A DNA stretch of 64,000 bases. Source: Maribacter aquimaris (lineage in GTDB: Bacteria; Bacteroidota; Bacteroidia; Flavobacteriales; Flavobacteriaceae). Positions 41,542 through 50,857 of the stretch are shown piece after piece. Within the stretch, counting starts at the first letter, position 1, and each line of letters starts with the position of its first letter. The stretch lies in assembly GCF_014596745.1 (NCBI RefSeq), contig NZ_JABTCF010000006.1:124001-188000 (forward strand), read 5' to 3'. The notes under the pieces were generated by a model. It had not been told where the DNA came from, did no database searches, and saw only the letters and a program-made list of their open reading frames with translations. A program made the translations under genes and the position numbers.

Positions 41542-41567
41542 ATGTCGGTCCCATAAACCATAACAGT

Positions 41568-42860
41568 ATGAACACATCAATAAATAAGGGCGTAACCAAA
41601 TACAGTTTCATTCTCTTACTATTCTTACCGATAGTTCTAGTAGGGCAACGCACGCTGACCTTGGATGATTGTTTCGATGGGGTAACCAAAAATTATCCCA
41701 TGGCCAAACAATCCATTCTACTTCAAAACCAGGCCGAGTTGGATATTGCCACGATAAAGAAGGACAAATTACCAAAATTGGATGCGAATGCACAAGCCAC
41801 ATATCAATCTGACGTAACACATTTACCCATTGAACTCCCGAATATAACGGTTACACCTCCCAATAAAGACCAATATCGGGCCACCTTGGACGCCAGCCTC
41901 CTCATCTATAATGGCGGACTCATAGATGCTACCGCCAAGGTAAAGGAAAGCAACTCGAAAGTCTCGGAACAGGAGGTTAACGTAAATCTTTACGCCTTAA
42001 AAAACAAGGTCAACGAACTCTATTTATCGCTGCTTCTCTTACAGGAAAACAAGTCTTTATTGGAGGCTAAGGAAAAACAATTGCAAAGCCGTATTGAGGA
42101 AGTAAAGGCTGGTGTATTGTATGGCACCTTGCTTCCATCATCCGCAGATGCCTTGCAGGTAGAACTATTGAACATTAAGCAGAAATATGCCGAAATCGAT
42201 TATTCCAAAAAGGGTTTGGTCCAACGTTTGGCGTTGCTGATCGGAAGTGACCTCAGTACGGATGTCATCCTACAGACCCCCATGGTTCCCACCGAGAATC
42301 AAACTGACTCCCAAAGACCGGAATTGACCTTGTTCGATCTTAAAAAAGAGCAGATCGATTTTTCAAAGCAGCAACTGACCAAATCGAAATTACCCAAATT
42401 GAATGCCTTTGCACAAGGAGGCTATGGCAATCCCGGCTTGAACATGCTCGATAATTCCTTTAAGACATTTTACATTACAGGACTAAAACTCAATTGGAAC
42501 ATCTTTGATTGGAATAAAACCAAGGGTCAAAAACAATCCCTCGAGATCAACAAGGAAATCATAAATACCCAAAAAGAGACTTTTGAACTTAACACCAATC
42601 TTGAACTTGTTCAACTTCAATCTGAAATAGATAAGCTACAAGACTTCATGGACATTGACAGCGAAATAATCAAAATTCGTGAAACCATGGTGAAATCGGC
42701 AGCTTCCCAACTGAAAAACGGAGTTATCACCTCCTCTGCCTATATCACCGAATTTACCGATCTATATGAGGCCAAGAGCAATCTTGCCTTACACAAGACA
42801 CAACTATTATTACTCCAGATACAATATCAACTGACAAACGGAACTTATGGAAAATACTAA
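41568..42860 (+). CDS. TolC-family outer-membrane efflux protein
   Basis: A 430-residue outer-membrane channel subunit. A signal peptide ends near residue 27 (VLVGQ), and two repeated outer-membrane-efflux domains of long amphipathic helices follow, with the strand regions YRATLDASLLIYNGG and FYITGLKLNWNIFDW at the expected places. It would form the exit duct of the ABC exporter. Its last 14 bases overlap the HlyD gene. Confidence 0.92.
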   Translation: MNTSINKGVTKYSFILLLFLPIVLVGQRTLTLDDCFDGVTKNYPMAKQSILLQNQAELDIATIKKDKLPKLDANAQATYQSDVTHLPIELPNITVTPPNKDQYRATLDASLLIYNGGLIDATAKVKESNSKVSEQEVNVNLYALKNKVNELYLSLLLLQENKSLLEAKEKQLQSRIEEVKAGVLYGTLLPSSADALQVELLNIKQKYAEIDYSKKGLVQRLALLIGSDLSTDVILQTPMVPTENQTDSQRPELTLFDLKKEQIDFSKQQLTKSKLPKLNAFAQGGYGNPGLNMLDNSFKTFYITGLKLNWNIFDWNKTKGQKQSLEINKEIINTQKETFELNTNLELVQLQSEIDKLQDFMDIDSEIIKIRETMVKSAASQLKNGVITSSAYITEFTDLYEAKSNLALHKTQLLLLQIQYQLTNGTYGKY

Positions 42861-43785
42861 TTCCCAAGTTATTATAAAGCCCAAAATGATGAAAATCCCA
42901 ACAATATTCCCGGCCCTATGTATTGGAATCCTAATGCTATCCTGTAGCGGTAACGGTGAAAAAGCGGATGGCTATGGAAACTTCGAAGCCACAGAAACGA
43001 TTATATCTTCCGAAGCGAATGGCAAACTTTTGTTTTTCAATGCGGAAGAAGGCCTCAACCTTGAAAAAAATACGATAGTCGGCGTCGTGGACACGGTTCA
43101 ACTCTCTCTAAAAAAAGACCAACTGTTAGCGAATAAAACGAGTGTTTTTTCCAAATCGAGCAATGTTCTGTCCCAACGGGAAGTAATCAAGGAACAACTA
43201 AAAGTTGCCGTAAAAGACCAAAATCGGATTAAAAACCTAATCAAGGAAAATGCGGCCACGGAGAAACAACTGGACGATATCAATGGGAAAATCGACATTC
43301 TGAAACAACAAATGCGAAGTGTTGAGACCCAAAACGCCCCAATCGTCAATGAAGTAAAAAGCATAGAGGTCCAAATACAACAGATTGAGGACCAAATCAA
43401 AAAAAGTATCATTCAAAATCCCGTAAAAGGGACTGTTCTTGTAAAATACGCAGAACCCAATGAAATCACGTCTTTTGGAAAACCCCTATATAAGATTGCG
43501 GACTTGGATGAAATGGAGCTTCGGGTATACATCAGTGAGACCCAATTGGCCAACCTTAAAATAGGAAAGGAAGTGGCTGTACGGGTAGATTATGGGGACA
43601 GCATGAAATCCTATAAGGGAACGGTATCGTGGATTTCCGAATCCGCCGAGTTTACCCCCAAGATAATACAGACCAAGGAGGAACGTATAAACTTGGTTTA
43701 CGCCGTAAAGGTCAAGGTGAAAAACGATGGTAGCCTCAAAATCGGAATGCCAGGGGAAATGTGGATTAACAACGAAAATCAGTAG
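42847..43785 (+). CDS. HlyD-family membrane fusion lipoprotein
   Basis: A 312-residue periplasmic adaptor. After a basic N-terminus comes a hydrophobic signal with lipobox LMLSC (Cys near residue 33). A lipoyl half-motif, a long coiled-coil hairpin (about 75-190) and the second lipoyl and beta-barrel domains (YISETQLANLKIGKEVAVRV) follow. It links the inner-membrane ABC permeases to the TolC channel. Starts at 42847, 42886 and 42889 are all possible; the later ones give a shorter, more usual lipoprotein signal. Confidence 0.88.
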   Translation: MENTNSQVIIKPKMMKIPTIFPALCIGILMLSCSGNGEKADGYGNFEATETIISSEANGKLLFFNAEEGLNLEKNTIVGVVDTVQLSLKKDQLLANKTSVFSKSSNVLSQREVIKEQLKVAVKDQNRIKNLIKENAATEKQLDDINGKIDILKQQMRSVETQNAPIVNEVKSIEVQIQQIEDQIKKSIIQNPVKGTVLVKYAEPNEITSFGKPLYKIADLDEMELRVYISETQLANLKIGKEVAVRVDYGDSMKSYKGTVSWISESAEFTPKIIQTKEERINLVYAVKVKVKNDGSLKIGMPGEMWINNENQ

Positions 43786-43815
43786 TGTTGAACCAATTAA
43801 CATCATGAAAATATT

Positions 43816-44205
43816 ATGAAAACCACACGAATTATCGCATTAGTGCTTGCCGGGGCCATAGGAACCATGTCTGTTCTCTCTGGAACATCGGTATTATTGG
43901 GTCTTCATAAAGTCGATTATACGGTCTTGAATGGACTGGTGGTATACAACATAGTCGTTGGGGGCCTATCCATGATTACCGCATATTTGATTTGGAAAAA
44001 CTTCCTGCTTTCAAAAAAATTGATATCGGTGATCCTTCTCTTCCATGCCCTTGTCTTGGCCTATCTCTACTTTTTCATTGATACCGTCGCCACGGAAAGC
44101 ATAAAAGCCATGGCCTTTAGGGTAATTGTTTGGCTGTTGATATTCCTGCTCATACAATTAAAATTGGTCAAAAAAGGAAGTTCAACCAAAACCTGGAACA
44201 CATGA
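43816..44205 (+). CDS. four-span membrane protein in the exporter operon
   Basis: A 129-residue inner-membrane protein with four predicted helices (about 5-25, 38-60, 68-90 and 98-117) and a short basic tail. No family name was recognised. It lies between the HlyD gene and a lipoprotein gene with which it overlaps by four bases (ATGA), so it belongs to the same transcript. It may be an accessory of the exporter or a separate function carried along. Confidence 0.65.
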   Translation: MKTTRIIALVLAGAIGTMSVLSGTSVLLGLHKVDYTVLNGLVVYNIVVGGLSMITAYLIWKNFLLSKKLISVILLFHALVLAYLYFFIDTVATESIKAMAFRVIVWLLIFLLIQLKLVKKGSSTKTWNT

Positions 44206-44687
44206 AACGAATCATCATTATTTCAATAGCACTCCTGATGGGACTTATTGGTTGCCAGGAAACCAAGAAAGAGCAGCCGGGAACGACGGAAAAAATAAGC
44301 GAAACCAATCATCAGGCCGACTCCAAAATGTCCCAAGAACCCGACAATGCATGGATCAGTGAAATTGTATTGGACAATGGCGTCAAATGGAAGGCGAACA
44401 AAGAAACTACCGATGGGGTCGTGTTGATGCTATCCTACATAAACGAACGTCAGCCAACCACTAGCAACGAATATAGGGCCTTAGGGGATCGTCTCAATAC
44501 AGTAAAGAACACCGTGGTCAAGGAATGTACCATGGATGGGGCATCACACGACAACCTACACATTTGGTTGCATCCCCTCATCAAAAAAATAGCGATGCTC
44601 CAAAAAACCCAAAACCAGGAGGAAGGAGCGCTATTACTATTAAACCTAAAAACGCATTTAGAAGGATATTACGATTATTTCAACTAA
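44202..44687 (+). CDS. small lipoprotein in the exporter operon
   Basis: A 161-residue product. MKRIIIISIALLMGLIGC is a lipoprotein signal with Cys18. The linker is rich in Glu, Lys and Ser, and the rest is helical with the conserved-looking WLHPLIKKIAML and a terminal HLEGYYDYFN. The open frame extends 24 codons upstream, but the ATG at 44202 overlaps the stop of the previous gene and starts the signal directly. Function unknown; probably periplasmic. Confidence 0.7.
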   Translation: MKRIIIISIALLMGLIGCQETKKEQPGTTEKISETNHQADSKMSQEPDNAWISEIVLDNGVKWKANKETTDGVVLMLSYINERQPTTSNEYRALGDRLNTVKNTVVKECTMDGASHDNLHIWLHPLIKKIAMLQKTQNQEEGALLLLNLKTHLEGYYDYFN

Positions 44688-44724
44688 GGAAAATTGGAAC
44701 GGAATTATTTAATCAAAAGACAAA

Positions 44725-45627
44725 ATGGGCATATCCGTCAAAAATATAAGTAAATCGTACGATAAGGTAATGGCCTTGAAAGACATCTCCTTTGAGGTAA
44801 AACCAGGGGAATTGTTCGGTTTAATAGGTCCGGACGGAGCCGGCAAAACCACCTTGTTCCGTATCCTTACCACTTTGTTGATTGCGGATAAAGGTGAGGC
44901 CACGGTAGCAGGTTACAATGTCATCAAGGAGTATAAGTCCATCAGAAACCATGTTGGCTATATGCCGGGGCGATTCTCGCTCTACCAAGACCTGACCGTA
45001 GAGGAGAACTTGAATTTCTTTGCCACCATTTTCGGAACGACTATCCAGGAAAATTACGATTTGATCAAGGAAATATATGTCCAGATCGAACCTTTTAAAG
45101 ATCGAAGAGCGGGTAAACTCTCAGGGGGAATGAAACAAAAACTGGCATTGTCCTGTGCGCTGATACACAAACCCAAGGTGTTGTTCCTAGATGAACCTAC
45201 AACCGGAGTAGATCCAGTTTCCCGTAAGGAATTCTGGGAAATGTTGAAACGATTGCAAAAAAAAGGAATCACCATTTTGGTATCTACCCCGTATATGGAC
45301 GAAGCAGCACTTTGTGATAGAATAGCCCTGATCCAAAATGGAAACATTTTAGAGATCGACACCCCCGAAGTGATTAAGAATTCCTTTCCCAAAACGCTTT
45401 TCAAGGTAAAGGCTGCCGAAACCTTCAAACTAATCCAGGATCTAGGCAGCTACGAGCTAACGCATAGTGCCTATCCCTTTGGGGAATACATACATTTCAC
45501 TAGCAACAATGTTGATTTCAATGCCAAGGACTTGGTTCAGTATCTGGAATCAAACGGACATACGGACATTGAGGTGAATGAAACAGCTCCTACCATAGAG
45601 GATACTTTTATGGAATTGTCGAAATAA
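44725..45627 (+). CDS. ABC exporter ATP-binding protein 1
   Basis: A 300-residue ATPase. Walker A is GPDGAGKTT (about 33), the signature LSGGMKQKLAL (about 132), Walker B LFLDEPTTGVDP (about 153), and the H-loop is degenerate: the position reads STPYMDEAALCDR instead of THYMDE. A C-terminal extension of about 80 residues follows. It corresponds to the first half of E. coli YbhF. Together with the next gene it forms a heterodimeric motor for the two permeases. Confidence 0.92.
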   Translation: MGISVKNISKSYDKVMALKDISFEVKPGELFGLIGPDGAGKTTLFRILTTLLIADKGEATVAGYNVIKEYKSIRNHVGYMPGRFSLYQDLTVEENLNFFATIFGTTIQENYDLIKEIYVQIEPFKDRRAGKLSGGMKQKLALSCALIHKPKVLFLDEPTTGVDPVSRKEFWEMLKRLQKKGITILVSTPYMDEAALCDRIALIQNGNILEIDTPEVIKNSFPKTLFKVKAAETFKLIQDLGSYELTHSAYPFGEYIHFTSNNVDFNAKDLVQYLESNGHTDIEVNETAPTIEDTFMELSK

Positions 45628-45654
45628 GTACAAACAGTCAGCGCAAGAAAAAAA

Positions 45655-46389
45655 ATGAACAAGGAAAATGCCATAACCGTTAAAGACCTGACCAAAACAT
45701 TTGGCGCCTTCACCGCAGTGAACAATATATCATTCGAAGTGGGAAGAGGTGAGGTCTTCGGCTTTCTTGGAGCCAATGGCGCAGGAAAAACCACTGCCAT
45801 GAAAATGCTCATTGGCATTCTAAAACCCACATCGGGAATAGCCACTGTGGCCAATTTCGATGTCATTTCCCACGCGGAGGATGTCAAAAAGAGTATCGGG
45901 TATATGAGCCAGCGGTTCTCTTTGTACAACGACCTTACCATAAAGGAAAACATCACTTTTTTTGGTGGGATCTATGGTCTTAAGAAAACGGATATAAAAG
46001 TAAAGACCCAAGAATTGATCGAGGAACTGGGACTGCATGATGAAGCCAATAAACTGGTCGGGGCATTGCCCTTAGGGTGGAAGCAAAAAGTCGCTTTCTC
46101 GGTGTCGCTTTTGCACAATCCGCAAATCATTTTCTTGGATGAGCCCACTGGCGGTGTAGACCCGATTACAAGACGGCAATTTTGGGAAATGATCTATCGG
46201 GAAGCACATAAGGGAAAAACCATTTTCGTAACGACACATTACATGGACGAGGCCGAATATTGCGATCGGGTATCGATTATGGTCGAAGGTAAAATAGAGG
46301 CCCTGGATACGCCAAAGAACCTAAAAACCCAGTATAAGGTAGACACGATGAACCAAGTGTTCCTCAAATTAGCGAGAAATATAGAATAA
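45655..46389 (+). CDS. ABC exporter ATP-binding protein 2
   Basis: A 244-residue ATPase with Walker A GANGAGKTT (about 41), Walker B IIFLDEPTGGVDP (about 159) and H-loop TTHYMDEAEYCDR. The signature is altered to LPLGWKQKVAF in place of LSGG, a feature of the second nucleotide-binding domain in YbhF-type exporters. One of the two ATP sites is therefore probably non-standard. 27 bases after the first ATPase gene. Confidence 0.92.
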   Translation: MNKENAITVKDLTKTFGAFTAVNNISFEVGRGEVFGFLGANGAGKTTAMKMLIGILKPTSGIATVANFDVISHAEDVKKSIGYMSQRFSLYNDLTIKENITFFGGIYGLKKTDIKVKTQELIEELGLHDEANKLVGALPLGWKQKVAFSVSLLHNPQIIFLDEPTGGVDPITRRQFWEMIYREAHKGKTIFVTTHYMDEAEYCDRVSIMVEGKIEALDTPKNLKTQYKVDTMNQVFLKLARNIE

Positions 46390-46397
46390 TAAAAGGG

Positions 46398-47504
46398 ATG
46401 AAACGATTTATAGGATTCATACAAAAGGAGTTTTACCATATTCTACGGGACAGACGGTCTCTGTTCATCCTCTTTGGTATGCCCATTGCCCAAGTGTTAC
46501 TCTTTGGCTTTGCCATAACCAATGAAATAAACAATGTGGACATTGCCATCCTCGACCATTCGAAGGATGCAACTACCAAGGAAATCATATCGAAAATAGC
46601 GGCTTCCAAATACTTCAGCATTAAACAGGTCATTGATAATGAAGCTGCCATAGCGACTGCCTTTAAAAAAGGACATATTAAGGCGGTATTGAATTTTGAA
46701 AACGATTTCAGCAAAAAACTGATATCCGAAAACAAAGCGACCATACAGATATTGACCGATGCCACAGACCCCAATACCGCGAATACCATAAGCAACTATA
46801 CGGCCTCCATCCTAAAAAACTATCAAGAAGACCTCAATAAAGGAGCTACATTATCCTATCAGATTGTACCAAAAACCCGTTTGGCTTATAACCCGGAACT
46901 TAAAAGCGTTTTCATGTTCGTACCAGGGGTCATGACAGTCATTCTAATGTTGGTCTCCGCGATGATGACCTCCATATCGATAACCCGTGAAAAAGAATTA
47001 GGTACCATGGAAATCCTGTTGGTGTCCCCCTTAAAGCCCTTTCAAGTCATTATTGGAAAAGTAGTGCCCTATATACTACTTGCGGTGATTAATGCCATAA
47101 TCATCATTTTATTGAGTCTTTTCGTTTTTAAAATGCCCGTACAGGGGAGTTTCTTCCTTTTGGGGGCGGAAAGCATCCTGTTCATCATCAATGCCCTATC
47201 CTTAGGTATATTAATCTCTACCATTTCAACTTCCCAACAAACCGCTATGATGATCTCACTTATGGGGTTAATGCTTCCTGTAATTTTATTGTCCGGATTT
47301 ATCTTTCCTATCAGCAGCATGCCCCTACCCTTACAGCTGTTAAGCCATATCATTCCGGCCAAATGGTTTATTATCATCATTAAAGGCATAATGCTCAAAG
47401 GGGTCGGAATTGAATATTTATGGAAAGAAACCTTGATCCTGATTGGGATGACCTTGTTCTTTATTGCCTTAAGTATCAAAAAATATAAAATCAGATTGGA
47501 ATAA
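46398..47504 (+). CDS. ABC-2-type permease 1
   Basis: A 368-residue inner-membrane permease. One helix near the N-terminus (about 22-42), a large periplasmic domain (about 45-175), then five helices from about 178 to 360 with the family segment TREKELGTMEILLVSPLKPF between helices two and three. It is homologous in layout to YbhS. The stop codon shares one base with the start of the next permease gene. Confidence 0.92.
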   Translation: MKRFIGFIQKEFYHILRDRRSLFILFGMPIAQVLLFGFAITNEINNVDIAILDHSKDATTKEIISKIAASKYFSIKQVIDNEAAIATAFKKGHIKAVLNFENDFSKKLISENKATIQILTDATDPNTANTISNYTASILKNYQEDLNKGATLSYQIVPKTRLAYNPELKSVFMFVPGVMTVILMLVSAMMTSISITREKELGTMEILLVSPLKPFQVIIGKVVPYILLAVINAIIIILLSLFVFKMPVQGSFFLLGAESILFIINALSLGILISTISTSQQTAMMISLMGLMLPVILLSGFIFPISSMPLPLQLLSHIIPAKWFIIIIKGIMLKGVGIEYLWKETLILIGMTLFFIALSIKKYKIRLE

Positions 47505-48625
47505 TGAACATCATCCGATATATCATTCAAAAGGAGTTTAGGCAGATCTTTAGAAATAAGGCCATGCTTCCCATTATTTTTATCATGCCCATGATCCAAC
47601 TGATCATTCTTTCGAATGCGGCAACGTTTGAAGTCAATAACATCAAGTTTGGATATATCGATAATGACAAGACTTCCTTTTCAAGGGAATTGGTTGAAAA
47701 ATTCAATGCCTCGACCTATTTTAATGTACTTTCCGATTATCCTACAGCCAAATCCGCCAAATCCGCCATGCTCAATGGGGAGGTCGATGTCGTCCTTGAA
47801 ATCCCCCAATATTTCAGTCGTGACCTGATCAAGGAAAAAAAATCGGACCTATCATTGACCATTAATGCCATTGATGGTGCCGCTGCTGGGGTTGAAAACG
47901 TATACGTGAGTCAAATCGTTCAACAATTCAACAGTAAAATAAGGGTAGGCCTTATGCTTCTCGGTACTCCCGAGGCACAGCCCCAACTCATAGAGACCAT
48001 TCCCCTGTTTTGGTACAATGAGACGTTGAATTACAAAACCTTTATGGTCCCTGGAATTTTGGTGCTGTTGGTAACGATGATTACCCTCTTCCTCTCTGGA
48101 ATGAACGTGGTTCGGGAAAAGGAAATCGGTACCTTGGAGCAAATCAATGTCACCCCGATCAAAAAACACCAATTCATCATTGGCAAACTATTCCCTTTTT
48201 TGATATTGGGACTCGTCCTTTTGACGGTTGGACTGATTATTGCCAAACTAATATTCAACATTCCCATGGTAGGGAGTATCCTGCTTATGTACGGCTATAC
48301 GATTATTTATATCCTTGTGATCCTCGGTATTGGATTGTTTATCTCAAATTATACCGACACCCAACAACAAGCCATGTTCATCGCTTGGTTCTTTATGGTT
48401 ATCTTTATCTTGATGAGTGGTTTGTTCACTCCCATTGAGAGTATGCCCGAATGGGCCCAGATATTGACCGAGTTCAATCCCATCAAATATTTCGTTCAGG
48501 TCATGCGGATGGTGATGCTCAAAGGTGCAGGAATTTCCGATATTTTTCCCCAAGTGTTAAAGACGCTCCTATATGCCATTGTAATGAATGGCCTGGCCGT
48601 ATGGAGTTATAAAAAGGTCAATTGA
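47504..48625 (+). CDS. ABC-2-type permease 2
   Basis: A 373-residue partner of the previous permease, with the same arrangement: N-terminal helix (about 24-42), periplasmic domain, and five C-terminal helices with VREKEIGTLEQINVTPIKKH. It corresponds to YbhR. Overlapping TAATG with the first permease gene points to coupled translation and a 1:1 complex. It is the last gene of the exporter operon. The substrate is unknown; related systems export drugs or toxic organic compounds. Confidence 0.92.
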   Translation: MNIIRYIIQKEFRQIFRNKAMLPIIFIMPMIQLIILSNAATFEVNNIKFGYIDNDKTSFSRELVEKFNASTYFNVLSDYPTAKSAKSAMLNGEVDVVLEIPQYFSRDLIKEKKSDLSLTINAIDGAAAGVENVYVSQIVQQFNSKIRVGLMLLGTPEAQPQLIETIPLFWYNETLNYKTFMVPGILVLLVTMITLFLSGMNVVREKEIGTLEQINVTPIKKHQFIIGKLFPFLILGLVLLTVGLIIAKLIFNIPMVGSILLMYGYTIIYILVILGIGLFISNYTDTQQQAMFIAWFFMVIFILMSGLFTPIESMPEWAQILTEFNPIKYFVQVMRMVMLKGAGISDIFPQVLKTLLYAIVMNGLAVWSYKKVN

Positions 48626-48720
48626 ATATGTATCAATATAGCACAAGATCAATTGGAAAGACAACTTAAAAATAGTTTGAACTTGATTCTTGAGTTGAAA
48701 CTTGATACTCGAACTTTACT

Positions 48721-49485
48721 ATGAATAATAATAACAGATTACAGACCGAAGAATCCTTATTTCTGAAAGGGCCCTTGTCCAGGTTCAAGGAATTGTTCTT
48801 CACATTTAGGGTAATGTTCAGTTTCATCAAGGGTTTCCGAAAAATGCACTTTATCGGACCCTGTGTCACTGTATTCGGGTCAGCACGTTTCGATGAATCA
48901 AATCCGTATTATATTAAAGCCGAGGCCGTTGGTGCTTCTTTGGCAAATCTAGGTTTTACCACCATGACAGGTGGCGGCCCTGGCATCATGGAGGCTGCAA
49001 ACAAAGGAGCCTACGAAGCTGGTGGCTATTCGGTGGGTTGTAATATCATCCTACCCTTTGAGCAAAAACCAAATCCTTATTTACATAAATGGATCGATAT
49101 CCGTTACTTTTTTGTCCGCAAGTTCCTTTTGATCAAATATTCCTATGCTTTTGTGGTGATGCCTGGAGGAATGGGTACTTTGGATGAACTGTTCGAATCC
49201 ATAACACTGATCCAGACGAAGATGATCCAAGATTTCCCCGTGGTCATCTTCGGAACGGAGTACCATAAAGAACTCTGGCAGCATATAAAAATAATGGCAG
49301 AAAATGAAAGCATAAGCCCAGAGGATATGAAATTACTTTTTGTTACAGATTCCGTTGAAGATATGGCAGAACATATCAAGACCTACTCCATCAAAAAATT
49401 CAAATTGGTCAAAAAGGAACAAAAACCTAAGTGGTGGTTCGGGGAAAGTAACCAAAAAGTTGCCGCAATACATAGAACAAAATGA
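48721..49485 (+). CDS. LOG-family (lysine decarboxylase-like) nucleotide hydrolase
   Basis: A 254-residue Rossmann-fold protein. TGGGPGIMEAANKGAYEAGG (about 80-99) and PGGMGTLDELFE (about 149-160) are the phosphoribohydrolase motifs, in which the Arg and Glu residues cleave nucleoside monophosphates such as cytokinin precursors. It is the larger Bacteroidota type with a helical N-terminus of about 50 residues. Upstream (48670-48718) are imperfect direct repeats TTGAACTTGATTCT and TTGAAACTTGATACT. It overlaps the DUF2141 gene by four bases. Confidence 0.88.
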   Translation: MNNNNRLQTEESLFLKGPLSRFKELFFTFRVMFSFIKGFRKMHFIGPCVTVFGSARFDESNPYYIKAEAVGASLANLGFTTMTGGGPGIMEAANKGAYEAGGYSVGCNIILPFEQKPNPYLHKWIDIRYFFVRKFLLIKYSYAFVVMPGGMGTLDELFESITLIQTKMIQDFPVVIFGTEYHKELWQHIKIMAENESISPEDMKLLFVTDSVEDMAEHIKTYSIKKFKLVKKEQKPKWWFGESNQKVAAIHRTK

Positions 49486-49952
49486 AAAAGGACAAAATTT
49501 CGGGATTCCTTACCCAATTGGTCTTCTTGGCCTTTATCTTTCTGACTGTAATATCATTTGATTATCCTATTCAAAAAAAGAGGAACACTTTAATTATAAA
49601 GGTTGAAGAACTTCGTAACTCTAGGGGGGTAGTACAGTTTACCTTGTACAATAAGGAAGGTTCAATTCCCGATACTAAATTCAAGGCCTATTATAAAATG
49701 GGAAAGTCCAAAATAAACAATAGCTCATCTACCAAAATTTTCACCGATCTTCCCAAAGGAAGATATGCGATCAACGTGTTGCACGATGAAAACGAAAATG
49801 GTAAAATAGACAAAGGATTGATCCTGCCGACAGAGGGTATTGGATTTTCCAACTATACCAGCATCGGGTTGTCAAACCGTCCTAATTTCTCCCAAGCGAG
49901 TTTCGAACTGCATTCCGATGCTACGGTGTCCGTAAAAATAATTTACAAATGA
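49482..49952 (+). CDS. DUF2141 exported protein
   Basis: A 156-residue secreted protein. The N-terminal hydrophobic segment (about 9-29) is a signal or anchor. The rest is the DUF2141 beta-sandwich with LIIKVEELRNSRGVVQFTLY near 37, a KIFTDLPKGRYAINVLHDEN segment near 87 and NGKIDKG, an Asp-rich possible calcium loop. Function unknown; common in Bacteroidota and Proteobacteria. It is overlapped at both ends by neighbours (ATGA with the LOG gene and with the following gene), forming a three-gene unit. Confidence 0.82.
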   Translation: MKKDKISGFLTQLVFLAFIFLTVISFDYPIQKKRNTLIIKVEELRNSRGVVQFTLYNKEGSIPDTKFKAYYKMGKSKINNSSSTKIFTDLPKGRYAINVLHDENENGKIDKGLILPTEGIGFSNYTSIGLSNRPNFSQASFELHSDATVSVKIIYK

Positions 49953-50845
49953 GAAGGTATGGCTACATACTGATCCTATTCTACTTTTTGGCACAGGTAA
50001 TCCATGCACAAATAAACGACTCCCTGCCCAATCTTGACCTCGCAAAAATAGCGCAGGTCAACCAGAGTGATAGCTATATCACATTTCCTACGGATATCGG
50101 CAATATGGAACCCCTGATGTTCGAGGCCAACGTTAACCCCAGTTTTGTCATCCGTGAACAGAAAGATTCACATTTGATGGCGGTGCTAACGTCTCAGATT
50201 ACCATTAGAATGTATAATGAAGAATCGTATCCCGTAAAAACGCCCAGCTATATTCCGCAGATAACCTTTTACTATTTGATGGGGGATAAAAATCTAGAAG
50301 ACCATTATACATTTTTCGGCAAATTTGCACACCATTCCAACGGCCAGGACGGCAATTTCTATAATACCGATGGCAACATCAATGTACAGAACGGCAACTT
50401 TTCCACGAACTTCTTTGAACTGGGTCTGATAAAAACATCGTTTAGCAAAACGTTGAACGCCTCCAAGTTTTTTAAAAGTTCCCTTGAAGTGCATCCCCGA
50501 AGTTGGATGCTTGACGAATTGCACGGCAAGTATAGTGGCTTTCGTTGGCACAATGCCTTTTTCGCTTACAAACTCCCTGTAAAAATGGGACATCGTGGAT
50601 CGGTAAGAGCAGATTTCTCATTAAAGGCCGAAACCACATGGATGATTGACAATATCAATGATTGGGACACCTTTAATTTTAAAAGATTCAATATCGGATT
50701 GACATTCTACTACCATCCTAAATTTTTGGAGGATATCGGCTTTTTCATACAACTATACCATGGTATGGATTATTATAACATATACTTTCAACATCGATTG
50801 GATATCGTTCGATTTGGGATAATGACCGAATTGTTACGCTTTTGA
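49949..50845 (+). CDS. OMPLA-like outer-membrane phospholipase or barrel protein
   Basis: A 298-residue protein with a signal peptide (cleavage near residue 20) and alternating beta-strand pattern ending in a terminal Phe, as in outer-membrane barrels. The segment KFAHHSNGQDGN (about 125-136) has His128 and Ser130 in the His-x-Ser-Asn-Gly motif of outer-membrane phospholipase A, and Asn residues follow about 12 positions later as in the His-Ser-Asn triad. Overall similarity to PldA is otherwise not obvious by eye, so activity is inferred only. It is coupled to the DUF2141 gene. Confidence 0.6.
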   Translation: MRRYGYILILFYFLAQVIHAQINDSLPNLDLAKIAQVNQSDSYITFPTDIGNMEPLMFEANVNPSFVIREQKDSHLMAVLTSQITIRMYNEESYPVKTPSYIPQITFYYLMGDKNLEDHYTFFGKFAHHSNGQDGNFYNTDGNINVQNGNFSTNFFELGLIKTSFSKTLNASKFFKSSLEVHPRSWMLDELHGKYSGFRWHNAFFAYKLPVKMGHRGSVRADFSLKAETTWMIDNINDWDTFNFKRFNIGLTFYYHPKFLEDIGFFIQLYHGMDYYNIYFQHRLDIVRFGIMTELLRF

Positions 50846-50857
50846 TTCAAAAAAAAT

